From positions 186,001-250,000 of the forward strand of contig JAMNXR010000001.1 of the NCBI GenBank assembly GCA_023653055.1: a stretch of DNA of 64,000 nucleotides. The letters are read 5' to 3'. The notes beneath the pieces are model-generated. The model did no database searches, had not been told where the DNA came from, and worked only from the letters and a program-made list of their open reading frames with translations. Source of the stretch: Burkholderiaceae bacterium (GTDB lineage: Bacteria > Pseudomonadota > Gammaproteobacteria > Burkholderiales > Burkholderiaceae_B). The first letter of the stretch is position 1. Every line of letters starts with the position of its first letter. This document shows positions 8,683 through 18,428 of this stretch, piece by piece. A program made the translations under genes and the position numbers.

Positions 8683-9566
8683 GGTGTCCCTTTATGTGGG
8701 TGCGCAGGGCGAATCGAGACATCGCCCACTAACACGGGTACTACGCCTGTTTCCGTCATCACGCGTAGGCGACCAAGTGCATCAGTCCCTTGCGCGATGC
8801 CTTGATGGAGAATAATGCCCTGGTCCATCACTTGCACGGATTGTCCAGCGAGTGCGTCGACTATATCAAAAGAGTGTGTAAAAGCTGTGTAACCGTTTGC
8901 CGCGTAGTCGTGCAGGGCGCGTTGCCAGGCTTGGGCGACGTGCGCGACGAGGTTTGCGGGGTGAATAGAGCGACTGCAAGCGTGTTCGATTTGACCTAGA
9001 TCGGCAATCTCTCGACCGAGTTGCGCGCTCAGTGCTGCCGCGCCATGCAGGTTGAGTCCCATCCCCAGGATCACCGTGGAGGAGGGGGCGGTTTCTATCA
9101 ATAGCCCGGCAAGCTTGGCGCCATGCCACTGTAGATCGTTAGGCCATTTGAGCTTAAGAGGCGCTAGCGTTGGATCATCTGGCTGTGTGCCCATTAAGGC
9201 TCTCAACGCGAGACAAGTGGCAACACCGAGTGCGGGCGCAATACCTGGCAGCTGTGCCAAGGGAATTTCTGTCGCAAAGGCGCAGGAAAACATCAGTGTG
9301 GAGCCGGCCTCGTTGGTCCAGGGGCGGCCGGCACGACCTTTGCCGGCAGTTTGCAGATGCGCGCCGAGGAGCCAGGGACGCGGGGGTGTTGTTTGTTGCG
9401 CTCTGCCACGCTGAGCACGCACTGAAAGATCGGTATTGGTCGAGCCGGTACTGCTGACCCAATCGATAGCGCCAAAGCCGGGCAGAGCCTCTGAGAGTAT
9501 CCCGATAAAGTCCTCGGGACTCGGAAAGGCGGGGTTGGGTCGGTCGTGGGCGGAAGGGCGCATCAC
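8679..9566 (-). CDS. birA: Biotin--[acetyl-CoA-carboxylase] ligase
   Basis: Activates biotin with ATP and attaches it to the biotin carboxyl carrier protein. Seen: QTAGKGRAGRPW near 72-83 (the biotinyl-AMP loop, with GKGRAGR in place of the common GRGRRGR), KWPNDLQW near 140, and a C-terminal SH3-like cap. There is no N-terminal helix-turn-helix, so this is a monofunctional (class I) ligase and not a repressor. It is 295 residues with a start at 9566, and MRPS one codon later is possible. Translationally coupled to coaX and divergent from the Mla operon. Confidence 0.93.
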   Translation of the reverse strand: MMRPSAHDRPNPAFPSPEDFIGILSEALPGFGAIDWVSSTGSTNTDLSVRAQRGRAQQTTPPRPWLLGAHLQTAGKGRAGRPWTNEAGSTLMFSCAFATEIPLAQLPGIAPALGVATCLALRALMGTQPDDPTLAPLKLKWPNDLQWHGAKLAGLLIETAPSSTVILGMGLNLHGAAALSAQLGREIADLGQIEHACSRSIHPANLVAHVAQAWQRALHDYAANGYTAFTHSFDIVDALAGQSVQVMDQGIILHQGIAQGTDALGRLRVMTETGVVPVLVGDVSIRPAHPHKGTP

Positions 9567-9644
9567 CTGATTTTACGGGGTGAATTATGATGGAAGGAAT
9601 CAGTCTAAATAAAAGTCGTATTTTTTGACGGATTCCATGGTTTT

Positions 9645-10868
9645 ATGGCGCTTACTCCACCCCCCGCATCCCCTCAGGCTTCTGCGCCTGCAGCCCGTAC
9701 GCCGCGCAGTCCTGCGGCACGTTCGGTGACAAGCGCGGTGACGAGCGCTGCAGCCGGCGCCAAGACCAACGCTGCAAGCGTGACGATGGTTGGTGGGCGA
9801 TGTGTGTTGAAAGGAGACTGGAACGTGCAGGCCTTTGCCGTTAAGGGCGAGGTCGGCCGGCTCAGAAAAGCCTTGTCAACGGCGCAGGCAGTAACAGCTT
9901 GGGATCTCTCCGAAATTGGTTTGCTGGATGCCGTAGGCGCGCAGTTGCTTTGGACCCACTGGATACAAAAAATCCCCGCGGGCACCCAACTGACCTCAGG
10001 TCAGCAGGCGCTGTTTGATATTTTGGCGGAACACCCCTTAGAAGAAGTGCCTCCTGCGCCCCCAAGAGATTGGCTGGCATGGGTGCTGGCCATCGGGACA
10101 GGTCTGTTTGTCATCGCCGAGCATGGTCGCAAGTTATTGCTGTTGCTCGGTGGTTTTATCTTGGACTTTGCCAAGCTGTTGCGCCACCCGCTGCGCGGAC
10201 CTTGGCGTGAGATTTCTGCGCAGGTCTATCGTGTGGGCACACAGGCCTTGGGCATCACGGCATTAGTGGGTTTTTTGATCGGCGTTGTGTTGTCCTACCT
10301 GTCTGCACAGCAGCTTGCGGTGTTTGGTGCGGGTCAGTTCATCGTCAAGCTATTGGGTATCGCCACGGTGCGCGAGTTGGGCCCTGTGTTGGCTGCGATT
10401 TTGGTGGCGGGACGATCTGGCTCCTCGATTACGGCGCAGATTGGTGTGATGCGCGTGACGCAAGAACTCGACGCCATGCAGGTCATGGGGATTTCTCAAG
10501 GTCAGCGTCTGATTTTGCCGCGTGTAATTGCCTTGGCGATTGCGATGCCGTTGCTGGTTTTGTGGACCGATGCAATCGCTCTGCTGGGCGGCATGTTGGC
10601 GGCAAAGTGGCAGCTCGGCCTGTCGATGCAATGGTTCTTTAGCGAGTTGCCAGATGCGGTGGGCTTGACCAATTACAAGATCAGTTTGATCAAAGGGGTG
10701 ACCTTTGGTGCGTGGATCGCGTTGATTGCCTGCCACTTTGGTTTGCGCATCGAGCCCAACACGGAGAGTTTGGGCCGCGGGACAACAGCCTCGGTGGTAA
10801 CTGCGATTACGGGTGTGATTTTGATCGATGCCTTGTATGCCATCCTGTTTAATGAGATGGGGATTTGA
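9645..10868 (+). CDS. mlaE: MlaE-type ABC permease with fused N-terminal STAS (MlaB-like) domain
   Basis: Inner-membrane permease of a phospholipid (Mla/MCE) ABC transporter. Residues about 1-50 are an Ala/Pro/Ser-rich linker. Residues 50-115 look like a STAS domain (VLKGDWNVQAF, TAWDLSEIGLLDAVGAQLLW), the role of separate MlaB in E. coli. From about 130 the MlaE permease follows with GTQALGITALVGFLIG and VRELGPVLAAILVAGRSGSSI. The 407-residue fusion is about 150 longer than E. coli MlaE. It is the first gene of the operon with mlaF, mlaD and an auxiliary lipoprotein, and its stop overlaps the next start (TGATG). Confidence 0.9.
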   Translation: MALTPPPASPQASAPAARTPRSPAARSVTSAVTSAAAGAKTNAASVTMVGGRCVLKGDWNVQAFAVKGEVGRLRKALSTAQAVTAWDLSEIGLLDAVGAQLLWTHWIQKIPAGTQLTSGQQALFDILAEHPLEEVPPAPPRDWLAWVLAIGTGLFVIAEHGRKLLLLLGGFILDFAKLLRHPLRGPWREISAQVYRVGTQALGITALVGFLIGVVLSYLSAQQLAVFGAGQFIVKLLGIATVRELGPVLAAILVAGRSGSSITAQIGVMRVTQELDAMQVMGISQGQRLILPRVIALAIAMPLLVLWTDAIALLGGMLAAKWQLGLSMQWFFSELPDAVGLTNYKISLIKGVTFGAWIALIACHFGLRIEPNTESLGRGTTASVVTAITGVILIDALYAILFNEMGI

Positions 10869-11719
10869 TGATGGACACGCCTGTGGTCGATCCTGACATT
10901 GCCAAGACTGAGGTGACGGACATTACGGTGCCACCCATCATTGAGGTGGACAATCTCACGACAGCTTTTGGGACACATGTCGTTCATCAGGATTTAAATT
11001 TAAACATTTACCCCAAGGAAATTCTTGCCTTGGTGGGTGGTTCGGGTTCGGGTAAGACAACGTTGTTGCGACAGATATTGGGTCTGGATCGCCCGAAAGC
11101 GGGTGTTGTAAAAGTGTTTGGCCGACCCGTACACGATTATGTGGGCGCTGAACGCGTGGATCTGACACACCGTTGGGGGATGTTGTTTCAAGCGGGGGCA
11201 CTGTTTTCTGCCTTGCCAGTGTTTGACAATATTGCGCTGCCTTTGCGTGAGATGCACAATCTGCCCGAAGATTTGATCCGTGAGGTCGTGTTGATGCGAC
11301 TGAGCTGGATGGGCATGACAGCCAGGGATGCGGCGTTGATGCCCTCGGATCTCTCGGGCGGCATGATCAAACGTGTGGCCTTGGCACGTGCCCTAGCATT
11401 GGATCCCGAATTGTTATTTCTCGATGAACCGACCGCGGGTTTAGATCCGCAACGCGCGGACGAATTTGTCGAATTGATCCGTGCGTTGCATCATGAGCTT
11501 GGATTTACTGTCGTCATGGTGACGCATGATCTCGATACGATCGCAGCGTTGTCCACACGCGTGGCGGTGTTAGCGGAAAAGAAAGTGTTAGTAGAAGGCA
11601 CGCTCGAAGAAGTGATGAAGGTTAAACATCCTTTTCTCGATGCGTTCTTCCATGGCGAGCGTGCGGTGCGTGCGTTTGGCGTGAATAATCTCAAGGAACA
11701 GAATCATGGAAAACCGTAG
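10868..11719 (+). CDS. mlaF: Mla-type phospholipid transport ATP-binding protein
   Basis: ABC ATPase energising the MlaE permease. Walker A GGSGSGKTT near residue 57, signature LSGGMIKRVALARAL near 160 and Walker B LLFLDEPTAGLDP near 180; the H-loop is in VTHDLDTI. LSGGM instead of LSGGQ is usual in this subfamily. ATG 10868 overlaps the mlaE stop by one base; ATG 10871 is also possible. The 3' end overlaps mlaD by 14 bases, so all four genes should be co-transcribed. Confidence 0.94.
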   Translation: MMDTPVVDPDIAKTEVTDITVPPIIEVDNLTTAFGTHVVHQDLNLNIYPKEILALVGGSGSGKTTLLRQILGLDRPKAGVVKVFGRPVHDYVGAERVDLTHRWGMLFQAGALFSALPVFDNIALPLREMHNLPEDLIREVVLMRLSWMGMTARDAALMPSDLSGGMIKRVALARALALDPELLFLDEPTAGLDPQRADEFVELIRALHHELGFTVVMVTHDLDTIAALSTRVAVLAEKKVLVEGTLEEVMKVKHPFLDAFFHGERAVRAFGVNNLKEQNHGKP

Positions 11720-12671
11720 TCATGCCCTCTTGGCGGGACTATTTACGCTGCTGCTGGTGATCGCTGCAGCAGTGACAGCGATTTGGGTGAGCAAGCAAAA
11801 TCTGCCGCGCATTCCCTATGAGCTGATTGCGACTTCGCCTGTTACGGGGCTGTCGGTGCAGTCGAATGTCCGCTACCAGGGTGTGCCGGTCGGTAACGTA
11901 GAGTCCCTGCGGTTTGTGCCAGAAGAGCCTGGCAAAGTATTCATTTTGATTGGCATTGATCCGAAAACACCGATTACCGATGCTACGTGGGCAGAAATTG
12001 TGATTGCCGGTGTGACGGGAATTTCAAACGTCGAGTTGCGTGATGATGGGAGCTCGACGAAGCGGCTTGTGTCTACGGCTAACGACATACAGCAAATCCC
12101 GATTCGACCTAACTTTCTTGATCGTTTGATATCACAGGCCTCTGCGATGGCGCCAGCTGTTGAGGGCTTGTTGGAGAGTATTAAAAAAATCTCCAGTGCT
12201 GAAAATATCGAAGCATTGAGTACAACGTTACAAAATGTGGCGTCTTTATCTGATCAGCTTAAACGCTCAATGGTGTTGCTTGAGCCTGGACTTGCCAAGG
12301 TGCCGGCGCTGATTGATGGGCTGACGGTCACGGGTAAGCGTGTCGATGAGGCTGTGGTGGATGTGCGTAAGCTCACACTTTCTGCACAGAAAACGCTAGA
12401 TAGCTTTAATGCACCCGGCGGCCCCATGGTGCAGGTGTCCCAGAGCCTCAAAGATATTCGCGAGGCGGTCGCGCAGCTGCGGGTGTCCACGCTACCAGAC
12501 CTATCGATGTTTACGCTGAGCGCGACCGATGCGTCGCAAGCCTTTACGCAAACGGCACGTCAATTAGGACAGTCCCCCCAGTCGCTGATTTTTGGCGCCC
12601 CACGTTCTAAAGCGGGTCCTGGCGAGCCCGGGTTTGCAGGTTTTGGCGCCGCAGGGCGCTTAGGAGATTGA
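11706..12671 (+). CDS. mlaD: MCE/MlaD-family periplasmic lipid-binding protein
   Basis: Membrane-anchored MCE protein of 321 residues that forms the periplasmic lipid channel of the transporter. One N-terminal helix (ALLAGLFTLLLVIAAAVTAI, residues 7-26) is followed by the MCE core, seen as GLSVQSNVRYQGVPVG near 50 and ITGVTGISNVELRD-like IAGVTGISNVELRDD near 100. The long C-terminal part (residues 150-290) is helix-rich with heptad-like spacing. AAGGA precedes the ATG. It overlaps mlaF by 14 bases, and the auxiliary lipoprotein gene starts 1 base after its stop. Confidence 0.93.
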   Translation: MENRSHALLAGLFTLLLVIAAAVTAIWVSKQNLPRIPYELIATSPVTGLSVQSNVRYQGVPVGNVESLRFVPEEPGKVFILIGIDPKTPITDATWAEIVIAGVTGISNVELRDDGSSTKRLVSTANDIQQIPIRPNFLDRLISQASAMAPAVEGLLESIKKISSAENIEALSTTLQNVASLSDQLKRSMVLLEPGLAKVPALIDGLTVTGKRVDEAVVDVRKLTLSAQKTLDSFNAPGGPMVQVSQSLKDIREAVAQLRVSTLPDLSMFTLSATDASQAFTQTARQLGQSPQSLIFGAPRSKAGPGEPGFAGFGAAGRLGD

Positions 12672-12672
12672 G

Positions 12673-13293
12673 ATGAAGAATTTGACGGGATTGACCATGA
12701 TCCGCTTCGCGGCAACGCTAGGCCTTGTCAGCATGCTGACGGCCTGCGCCCTGGGGGATCGTGCAACGGCACCGATGCAACTCGATTTGGGTGCGGGGGC
12801 GCCTGCAGCTGCGACAGCATTGCCGGAAATGCCGCCGATCGCGGTGCCCCCCGCAAACTCTGCCTCGCTGCTGACCGAGACGATGGTCGTTTGGCGGGTG
12901 GGGGATCAAGGTCAACCGCAAGCGTTCGCGACCTACCGTTGGGTGGCGCCGCCTGCACGTCTTGTCACGCAACGCATTGTGGATCGTCTGTCTTTGCAGG
13001 GCGCTGTTCTGCAGCAAAATATTGGCGGCGAGGTGCCGCAACTGCGTTTAAATCTCCAGCGTTTTGAACAAACGTTTTCTGCGGATGGCGCCTCAAGTCA
13101 GGCGCAGTTGACACTGCAGGCCGTGCTGATGCGCGGCGCTGTGGTGGTCGGTCAGCGTTTAATCAATATTCGCGTGCCTGCCGCGACACAAGATGCACCA
13201 GGTGGCGCATTGGCATTGCGCACGGCAACCGATCAGGCGGCGGAGCAAGTGGCACAATGGCTGATGAGTTTGCAGGGACTGAAAACGCGTTGA
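12673..13293 (+). CDS. ABC-type transport auxiliary lipoprotein
   Basis: Lipoprotein of 206 residues: N-terminal signal with the lipobox LTAC near residue 24, so the mature protein begins with acylated Cys. The rest fits the ABC_trans_aux family (PF03886) found with Mla/Pqi-type MCE operons, with VWRVGDQGQPQAFATYRW near 75 and LRLNLQRFEQTF near 120. It likely sits on the periplasmic side and helps to hand lipids between membranes; that is family knowledge, not read directly. GGAGATTGAG lies just before the ATG, and this is the last gene of the operon. Confidence 0.85.
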   Translation: MKNLTGLTMIRFAATLGLVSMLTACALGDRATAPMQLDLGAGAPAAATALPEMPPIAVPPANSASLLTETMVVWRVGDQGQPQAFATYRWVAPPARLVTQRIVDRLSLQGAVLQQNIGGEVPQLRLNLQRFEQTFSADGASSQAQLTLQAVLMRGAVVVGQRLINIRVPAATQDAPGGALALRTATDQAAEQVAQWLMSLQGLKTR

Positions 13294-13358
13294 GTTTCAG
13301 TGCAGTTTTGATGTGATGCTAATGTGATGTTTTTTATTTAATTTTTACACGTGGATTT

Positions 13359-14003
13359 ATGCCTGCTCATACAGAAAATACGAGTTTTGATGGCCTGGCT
13401 GGCATCATTGATTGCGCGATCGATTGGCCTGAGGGTGTGCCGACTGGGTGGGCGCTTATTTTGCATCCCAATCCCTCGCAAGGCGGGACACGAGACAACA
13501 AAGTGGTGACGACGTTGTCACGCGCCTGTGTCCAACAAGGTCTGGTAGCGCTGCGTCCCAATTTTCGCGGGATTGGCGCCTCGGGCGGTAGTTTCGACCA
13601 CGGAAAGGGAGAGCTACAAGATATGGCGGCGCTGGTCGAGCAATTTCGAGTGCGCTATCCCGAAATCGCGGCCAAGCCCTGGGTCTTGGGAGGATTTTCT
13701 TTTGGGACCTCGATTGGGGTGCAGTTGTATGCGCAGTGGCAAAAGCTCGAAAAAAACCTGCCCAACATTGTCATCTTGACAGGGTCAGCGGCCTTACGGT
13801 TTCGTCATAGCGAAGCCAGCGCGCCTGAGGATACGTTAGTGATTCACGGCGAGCTCGACGAAGTCGTGCCACTGTCCGAGGTGATGGAGTGGGCGCGTCC
13901 GATTGGTATGCCTGTGGTCGTGATTCCCGAGGCAGGACATTTTTTTCACGGCAAATTACTGGTGTTGCGCCAATTGGTGCAGACGCGTCTGAAAGCCTTG
14001 TAA
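13359..14003 (+). CDS. Alpha/beta hydrolase (COG2945-like)
   Basis: Cytoplasmic alpha/beta hydrolase of 214 residues with no signal peptide. Nucleophile elbow GFSFG near residue 112 (G-x-S-x-G), acid in HGELDEVVP near 165 and catalytic His in PEAGHFFHGKL near 190. LHPNPSQGGTRDNKVV near residue 30 is typical of the COG2945 group, predicted esterases or peptidases with no settled substrate. It stands alone between the Mla operon and dacC. Confidence 0.85.
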   Translation: MPAHTENTSFDGLAGIIDCAIDWPEGVPTGWALILHPNPSQGGTRDNKVVTTLSRACVQQGLVALRPNFRGIGASGGSFDHGKGELQDMAALVEQFRVRYPEIAAKPWVLGGFSFGTSIGVQLYAQWQKLEKNLPNIVILTGSAALRFRHSEASAPEDTLVIHGELDEVVPLSEVMEWARPIGMPVVVIPEAGHFFHGKLLVLRQLVQTRLKAL

Positions 14004-14090
14004 ATATGCTTTGTAAATATCGTTTCAGCGGCATGCCTTGCGGGATGCCCGAGCCTATAATAGAACTGTTTATGACAGTGAGTCCCTCTT

Positions 14091-15395
14091 ATGCCTAACC
14101 GCCATCTGTGCGCCGCCCGACGCAGCATCTTCTCGGTCGCAATTGCTGCAGTGATGACGCTTGCTGCACTGACTGCAACAGGTTTCGCGCCTGCCTGGGC
14201 GCAAAAAACGCCCAAGGACAATACGCCACCTGCTGCAGCACCTGCCACACCTTCGAGTGCAGCAAAGGCGGCAACAATGCCGTCGCCGGTGACACCCATT
14301 CAGGTCGGTGAGCTGTCTGCGGTCCCGGCGCCTGCGATCGCTGCCAAGGCTTGGATCACGATGGATGTGACGAGTGGTCAGATCGTTGCGTCCACCAACC
14401 CCGACATGAAAATCGAGCCCGCCTCATTGACTAAAATCATGACGGCCTATGTTGCGTTTAATGCGCTCAAAGAAAAACGTATCGCATTAGATCAACAGGC
14501 TAATGTGTCTCAGTTCGCCTGGAAAACACGTGGTTCACGGATGTTTATTGAGCCACGTAAACCGGTCACAGTCGATGAGTTGATCAAAGGCGTGATTATC
14601 CAGTCGGGCAACGATGCCTCAGTCGCTTTAGCGGAGGCAGTCTCGGGGAGTGAGTCTGCCTTTGTGTCGACCATGAACGAAGAAGCCCGACGCATGGGCA
14701 TGACCAATACCGTTTTCATGAACACAACGGGTCTGCCTGATCCGCAACACGTCACTACAGTGCGAGATCTGGCAACGATCGCGCGACGGATGATCAGCGA
14801 TCATCCTGATTATTTTCCGTATTACGCCATGCGTGAGTTCACCTACAACAAGATCAAACAATCTAACCGCAATCGTTTGCTGTGGGCGGATCCGTCCGTG
14901 GATGGCATGAAAACCGGACATACGGACGCAGCGGGGTACTGCCTGGTGGCCACCGCCAAGCGTGGCGATCGACGTGTGATCACGGTGCTGGTGGGCTCTG
15001 ACAGCATGGCGACGCGCGCAGAGGAAAGCCTCAAGCTGTTGAACTGGACCTTCCAAAACTTTGAGACGGTCAAGCTGTTTGATCAGACACACGCCGCGGT
15101 TGACGCAGAAGTCTGGCAAGGCAAGGTCGATTCCACCAAGCTAGGCGTCTCTGAGCCGCTGTGGGTCACGGTTCCGCGTGGCAAGGCGGGTGAGGTTAAG
15201 CCGATCGCCAAGCATCCTGATCCATTGTTTGCACCGCTGGCCAAGGATGAGCGCGTAGGCACGCTGACGCTGATGCTAGGGGACAAGATGCTGTTGACAC
15301 GACCGCTGCTGGTCCTCGACCCTGTCGAACGCGCTGGTTTCGTGGGTCGTACGGTTGACTCAGTCAGATTGTGGTTCCGCAAAAAACCTGAGTGA
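14091..15395 (+). CDS. dacC: D-alanyl-D-alanine carboxypeptidase (PBP5/6 type)
   Basis: Periplasmic low-molecular-mass penicillin-binding protein that trims the terminal D-Ala from peptidoglycan pentapeptides. A signal peptide ends near AWAQ (residue 39). Active-site motifs: SLTK near residue 115, SGN near 173 and KTG near 278 (MKTGHTDAAG). The C-terminal beta domain (LMLGDKMLLTRPLLVL) and a terminal basic amphipathic segment (VDSVRLWFRKKPE) fit membrane docking. 434 residues. A TATAAT box lies at 14056-14061, but I find no clear -35. dat follows 26 bases later, so D-alanine released or used by both may link them. Confidence 0.93.
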   Translation: MPNRHLCAARRSIFSVAIAAVMTLAALTATGFAPAWAQKTPKDNTPPAAAPATPSSAAKAATMPSPVTPIQVGELSAVPAPAIAAKAWITMDVTSGQIVASTNPDMKIEPASLTKIMTAYVAFNALKEKRIALDQQANVSQFAWKTRGSRMFIEPRKPVTVDELIKGVIIQSGNDASVALAEAVSGSESAFVSTMNEEARRMGMTNTVFMNTTGLPDPQHVTTVRDLATIARRMISDHPDYFPYYAMREFTYNKIKQSNRNRLLWADPSVDGMKTGHTDAAGYCLVATAKRGDRRVITVLVGSDSMATRAEESLKLLNWTFQNFETVKLFDQTHAAVDAEVWQGKVDSTKLGVSEPLWVTVPRGKAGEVKPIAKHPDPLFAPLAKDERVGTLTLMLGDKMLLTRPLLVLDPVERAGFVGRTVDSVRLWFRKKPE

Positions 15396-15421
15396 TTCTT
15401 TTAAAGATAGGATAGCGAATA

Positions 15422-16306
15422 ATGGTTCAGAACATGTTGATCCAAGGTATATCGGGTGATCCGATCGTCTATTTGAATGGTGTGTTCGGACCGCTATCCG
15501 AAGCCAAAATTTCGGTGCTCGATCGTGGCTTTATTTTTGGCGATGGGGTGTATGAGGTCGTGCCGATCTATCACGGCAAACCGTTTCGTATGGCACAACA
15601 CCTCGCACGCCTAGAGCGCAGCCTGGCCAAGATCCATATTCAGCAGCCCATGACAAAGGCGCAGTGGGAGGGTCTGGTCAATGACCTCGTCGCCAAAGCG
15701 CCCGACGATACCTGCATGGTTTACATCCAGATTAGTCGTGGGGTTGCCAAGCGCGATCACGGCTACCCCTCACCCGCCGTGAAGCCCACTGTGTTTGCCA
15801 TGGTCTCTCCAATGTCGCCACCGAATGCCGAGCTGCGTGCAAAAGGCGTGCGTCTGGTGAGTCTCCTTGACGAGCGTTGGTTGCATTGCGATATCAAGTC
15901 TGTTTCGCTACTCGGCAACGTGCTCGCCAAACAAGCTGCGGTCGATGCGGAAGTGGATGAGGTGGTTCAGTTCCGTGATGGCAACTTGACCGAGGGCGCG
16001 ACGTGCAACATCTGGGTCGTCCAAAACGGCAAGGTGATCGCACCGTTGAAAAATAATTTGGTACTCGAGGGCATCCGTTACGGTTTGTTTGAAGAGCTCT
16101 GTGCCGAAGTCGGCGTCCCCTTTGAGTTGCGTGTCGTGTCTGAGGCAGAAACCCGCGCTGCAGATGAGTTACTGATGTCGTCAGCCACCCGTGAGGTCCT
16201 GCCAGTCGTAGAGCTTGATGGCAAACCCGTCGGCTCAGGCAAAGCGGGTCCGGTCTATCAAAAACTACGTGCGGCGTATGATGCCCGCATCGCGGCATTA
16301 GCGTGA
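15422..16306 (+). CDS. dat: D-amino acid (D-alanine) aminotransferase
   Basis: PLP fold-type IV transaminase of 294 residues, likely interconverting D-alanine and 2-oxoglutarate with pyruvate and D-glutamate. Family motifs: YLNGVFGPLSEAKISVLDRG near 20-40, GDGVYEV, the catalytic Lys in CDIKSVSLLGNVLAK near 160, and EGATCNIW near 195. It follows dacC closely and precedes ybeD-lipB, the usual order in Bordetella relatives. A branched-chain class IV enzyme is less likely given the GDGVYEVV start region. Confidence 0.9.
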   Translation: MVQNMLIQGISGDPIVYLNGVFGPLSEAKISVLDRGFIFGDGVYEVVPIYHGKPFRMAQHLARLERSLAKIHIQQPMTKAQWEGLVNDLVAKAPDDTCMVYIQISRGVAKRDHGYPSPAVKPTVFAMVSPMSPPNAELRAKGVRLVSLLDERWLHCDIKSVSLLGNVLAKQAAVDAEVDEVVQFRDGNLTEGATCNIWVVQNGKVIAPLKNNLVLEGIRYGLFEELCAEVGVPFELRVVSEAETRAADELLMSSATREVLPVVELDGKPVGSGKAGPVYQKLRAAYDARIAALA

Positions 16307-16363
16307 CGCGCTTTTCTTGAGCGCTTGCGCATGACGCACCTAAAAACATAGGTAGAAAATCAA

Positions 16364-16636
16364 GTGACTATTCCTGAAAACGAATCGCTGATTGAGTATC
16401 CGAGTGCCTTTCCCATCAAAGTGATGGGAAAACAAGATCCCGAGCTCGCGCAGGTATTAACAGCACTTGTGCTCGAATTTGATCCTGCCTTTGATCCTGC
16501 GACGGTCGAGATGCGCCCGAGTAAGGCCGGCAACTATATGGGGTTGACCTTTACGGTGAATGCTACCTCGCGCGAGCAACTCGATAACTTGTATAAAGCC
16601 CTGCACGGACACCCGATGGTGTCGATCGTGCTGTGA
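16364..16636 (+). CDS. ybeD: DUF493 (YbeD) family protein
   Basis: Small cytoplasmic protein of 90 residues with an ACT-like alpha/beta fold, seen in [30 protein letters not shown] and HPMVSIVL. It uses a GTG start at 16364. The family is conserved beside lipB in proteobacteria, but its molecular role is not settled; a link to lipoate metabolism or gene regulation is suggested only by neighbourhood. It is 22 bases upstream of lipB. Confidence 0.9.
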   Translation: MTIPENESLIEYPSAFPIKVMGKQDPELAQVLTALVLEFDPAFDPATVEMRPSKAGNYMGLTFTVNATSREQLDNLYKALHGHPMVSIVL

Positions 16637-16658
16637 TCAGCCAAGCATCTTGAGCCGC

Positions 16659-17333
16659 ATGTGGTCGCGCCCGACGCCGTACGAGCCTGTTTGGCGTGCC
16701 ATGCAGGCTTTTACAGAAGCACGTACGCCAGAGACGCCAGATGAGATCTGGCTCGTTGAACACGAGCCCGTCTACACCCTTGGTCAGGCCAGCAAGCCCG
16801 AGCATTTGCTCAATACCGGAAAAATCCCTGTGGTCCAAACGGATCGCGGCGGCCAGGTGACCTATCACGGTCCCGGTCAAGTGATGGCGTATATCCTCGC
16901 AGATCTCAAACGCTCTGGCCGATATATCAAGGCCATGGTGCATCAAATCGAAGACGCAACGATTGAGACGCTGAGGATGTACGGCATCGAGGATGCTTGC
17001 CGCAAAGAAGGCGCACCTGGCGTGTATGTGCCTCTACGCAAGTCACAATCCGCTGAGGCAATCGCTGACTCAGCCTCGGATCCCGCATCTTTTCCAGTCG
17101 AGCTCGCCAAAATCGCCGCCTTGGGCATCAAGGTGCGTAACGGCTGCACCTACCATGGCATGGCACTCAATGTGGACATGGATCTGAAGCCCTTTGAGGG
17201 CATTAACCCTTGTGGTTATGCGGGCTTGCAGACGGTGTGTATGGCGCAATATGGCGTCAAGGCCAGCTGGGACGAGGTCGCGCAAACATTGTCCCAACAA
17301 ATTGTAAGGTTCTGTGGTTTATCCGTGGTTTGA
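16659..17333 (+). CDS. lipB: Octanoyl-[acyl-carrier-protein]:protein transferase
   Basis: Moves octanoate from ACP to the lipoyl domains of 2-oxoacid dehydrogenases and GcvH. Motifs: [17 protein letters not shown] near 27-43, [12 protein letters not shown] near 63-74, the catalytic Lys in [12 protein letters not shown] and the catalytic Cys in [11 protein letters not shown] 16659 is used; TTG 16650 would add three residues. The strand between the substrate loop and the catalytic Lys carries an insertion ([15 protein letters not shown], about residues 128-142) longer than in E. coli. lipA follows after 70 bases. Confidence 0.94.
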   Translation: MWSRPTPYEPVWRAMQAFTEARTPETPDEIWLVEHEPVYTLGQASKPEHLLNTGKIPVVQTDRGGQVTYHGPGQVMAYILADLKRSGRYIKAMVHQIEDATIETLRMYGIEDACRKEGAPGVYVPLRKSQSAEAIADSASDPASFPVELAKIAALGIKVRNGCTYHGMALNVDMDLKPFEGINPCGYAGLQTVCMAQYGVKASWDEVAQTLSQQIVRFCGLSVV

Positions 17334-17403
17334 GACGCGTCCGCGGGTAAAATGACTATTCACTATTATTGAACGGCTGGGCGCACAAACGTCCACGTAC
17401 ATC

Positions 17404-18405
17404 ATGTCCACACAACCTGAACAAACCTCGGTCGCCGCAGCTCCTGCAGCAGCGCCCTACGATGCGACTCAAAAACAGAAATCGCAGGCCAAGACCTCGC
17501 GGATTCCGATCAAGGTCGTTGCGGCCGAGCGCTTGAAAAAACCGGACTGGATCCGTGTCAAGGCCGCGCCTGCAGGCTCCAGGTTTTACGACATCAAGCG
17601 CATCTTGCGCGAGCATAATTTGCACACTGTGTGCGAAGAAGCCTCTTGCCCCAACATCGGCGAGTGCTTTGGTAAAGGCACGGCAACCTTCATGATCATG
17701 GGTGACAAGTGCACCCGTCGTTGTCCCTTTTGCGATGTGGGTCATGGTCGTCCCGATCCACTCGACGTCGACGAACCCGTCAATCTTGCACGCACCATCG
17801 CCGCACTCAAGCTGACCTATGTGGTGATCACTTCCGTGGATCGTGATGATCTGCGTGATGGTGGCGCGGGCCATTTTGTGGAGTGCATTCAAAAAGTACG
17901 CGAGCTCTCGCCAGAGACACGTATCGAGGTCTTGGTGCCTGACTTCCGTGGTCGCTTGGATCGCGCGCTCGAGATTCTGGATGGTGGTCCACCCGATGTG
18001 ATGAACCACAATCTCGAGACCGTGCCACGCTTGTATAAACAAGCCCGTCCCGGTTCGGACTACATGCATTCGCTCAAGTTGCTTCAGGAATTTAAAAAGC
18101 GCCACCCCAATACCCCGACCAAGTCCGGTCTGATGTTGGGTCTGGGCGAGACTGACGAGGAAATCCTGCAGGTCATGCGCGACATGCGTGCGCATGATGT
18201 TGAGATGCTAACCATCGGCCAGTACCTGCAGCCTTCAGAGCACCATTTGCCGGTCTTGCGTTACGTGCATCCTGATACCTTCAAGATGTTTGAACGTGAA
18301 GCGTATGCGATGGGTTTTCATCATGCCGCGGTTGGGGCCATGGTGCGCTCTTCGTATCACGCGGACGAGCAGGCGCATGCGGCGAGTTTGAGTGCGGCTG
18401 GGTAG
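17404..18405 (+). CDS. lipA: Lipoyl synthase
   Basis: Radical SAM enzyme that inserts two sulfurs into the octanoyl chain made available by LipB. It has the auxiliary cluster motif [12 protein letters not shown] (C-x4-C-x5-C) near residue 78 and the radical SAM motif CTRRCPFC near residue 103, both with all cysteines. [13 protein letters not shown] near 240 is also typical. It is 333 residues, with an N-terminal Ala/Gln-rich extension of about 30. A TAAAAT-like box lies in the 70-base gap after lipB, so it may have its own promoter as well as read-through. Confidence 0.96.
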   Translation: MSTQPEQTSVAAAPAAAPYDATQKQKSQAKTSRIPIKVVAAERLKKPDWIRVKAAPAGSRFYDIKRILREHNLHTVCEEASCPNIGECFGKGTATFMIMGDKCTRRCPFCDVGHGRPDPLDVDEPVNLARTIAALKLTYVVITSVDRDDLRDGGAGHFVECIQKVRELSPETRIEVLVPDFRGRLDRALEILDGGPPDVMNHNLETVPRLYKQARPGSDYMHSLKLLQEFKKRHPNTPTKSGLMLGLGETDEEILQVMRDMRAHDVEMLTIGQYLQPSEHHLPVLRYVHPDTFKMFEREAYAMGFHHAAVGAMVRSSYHADEQAHAASLSAAG

Positions 18406-18428
18406 GCGTCAAAGGCGTCACGCACACC

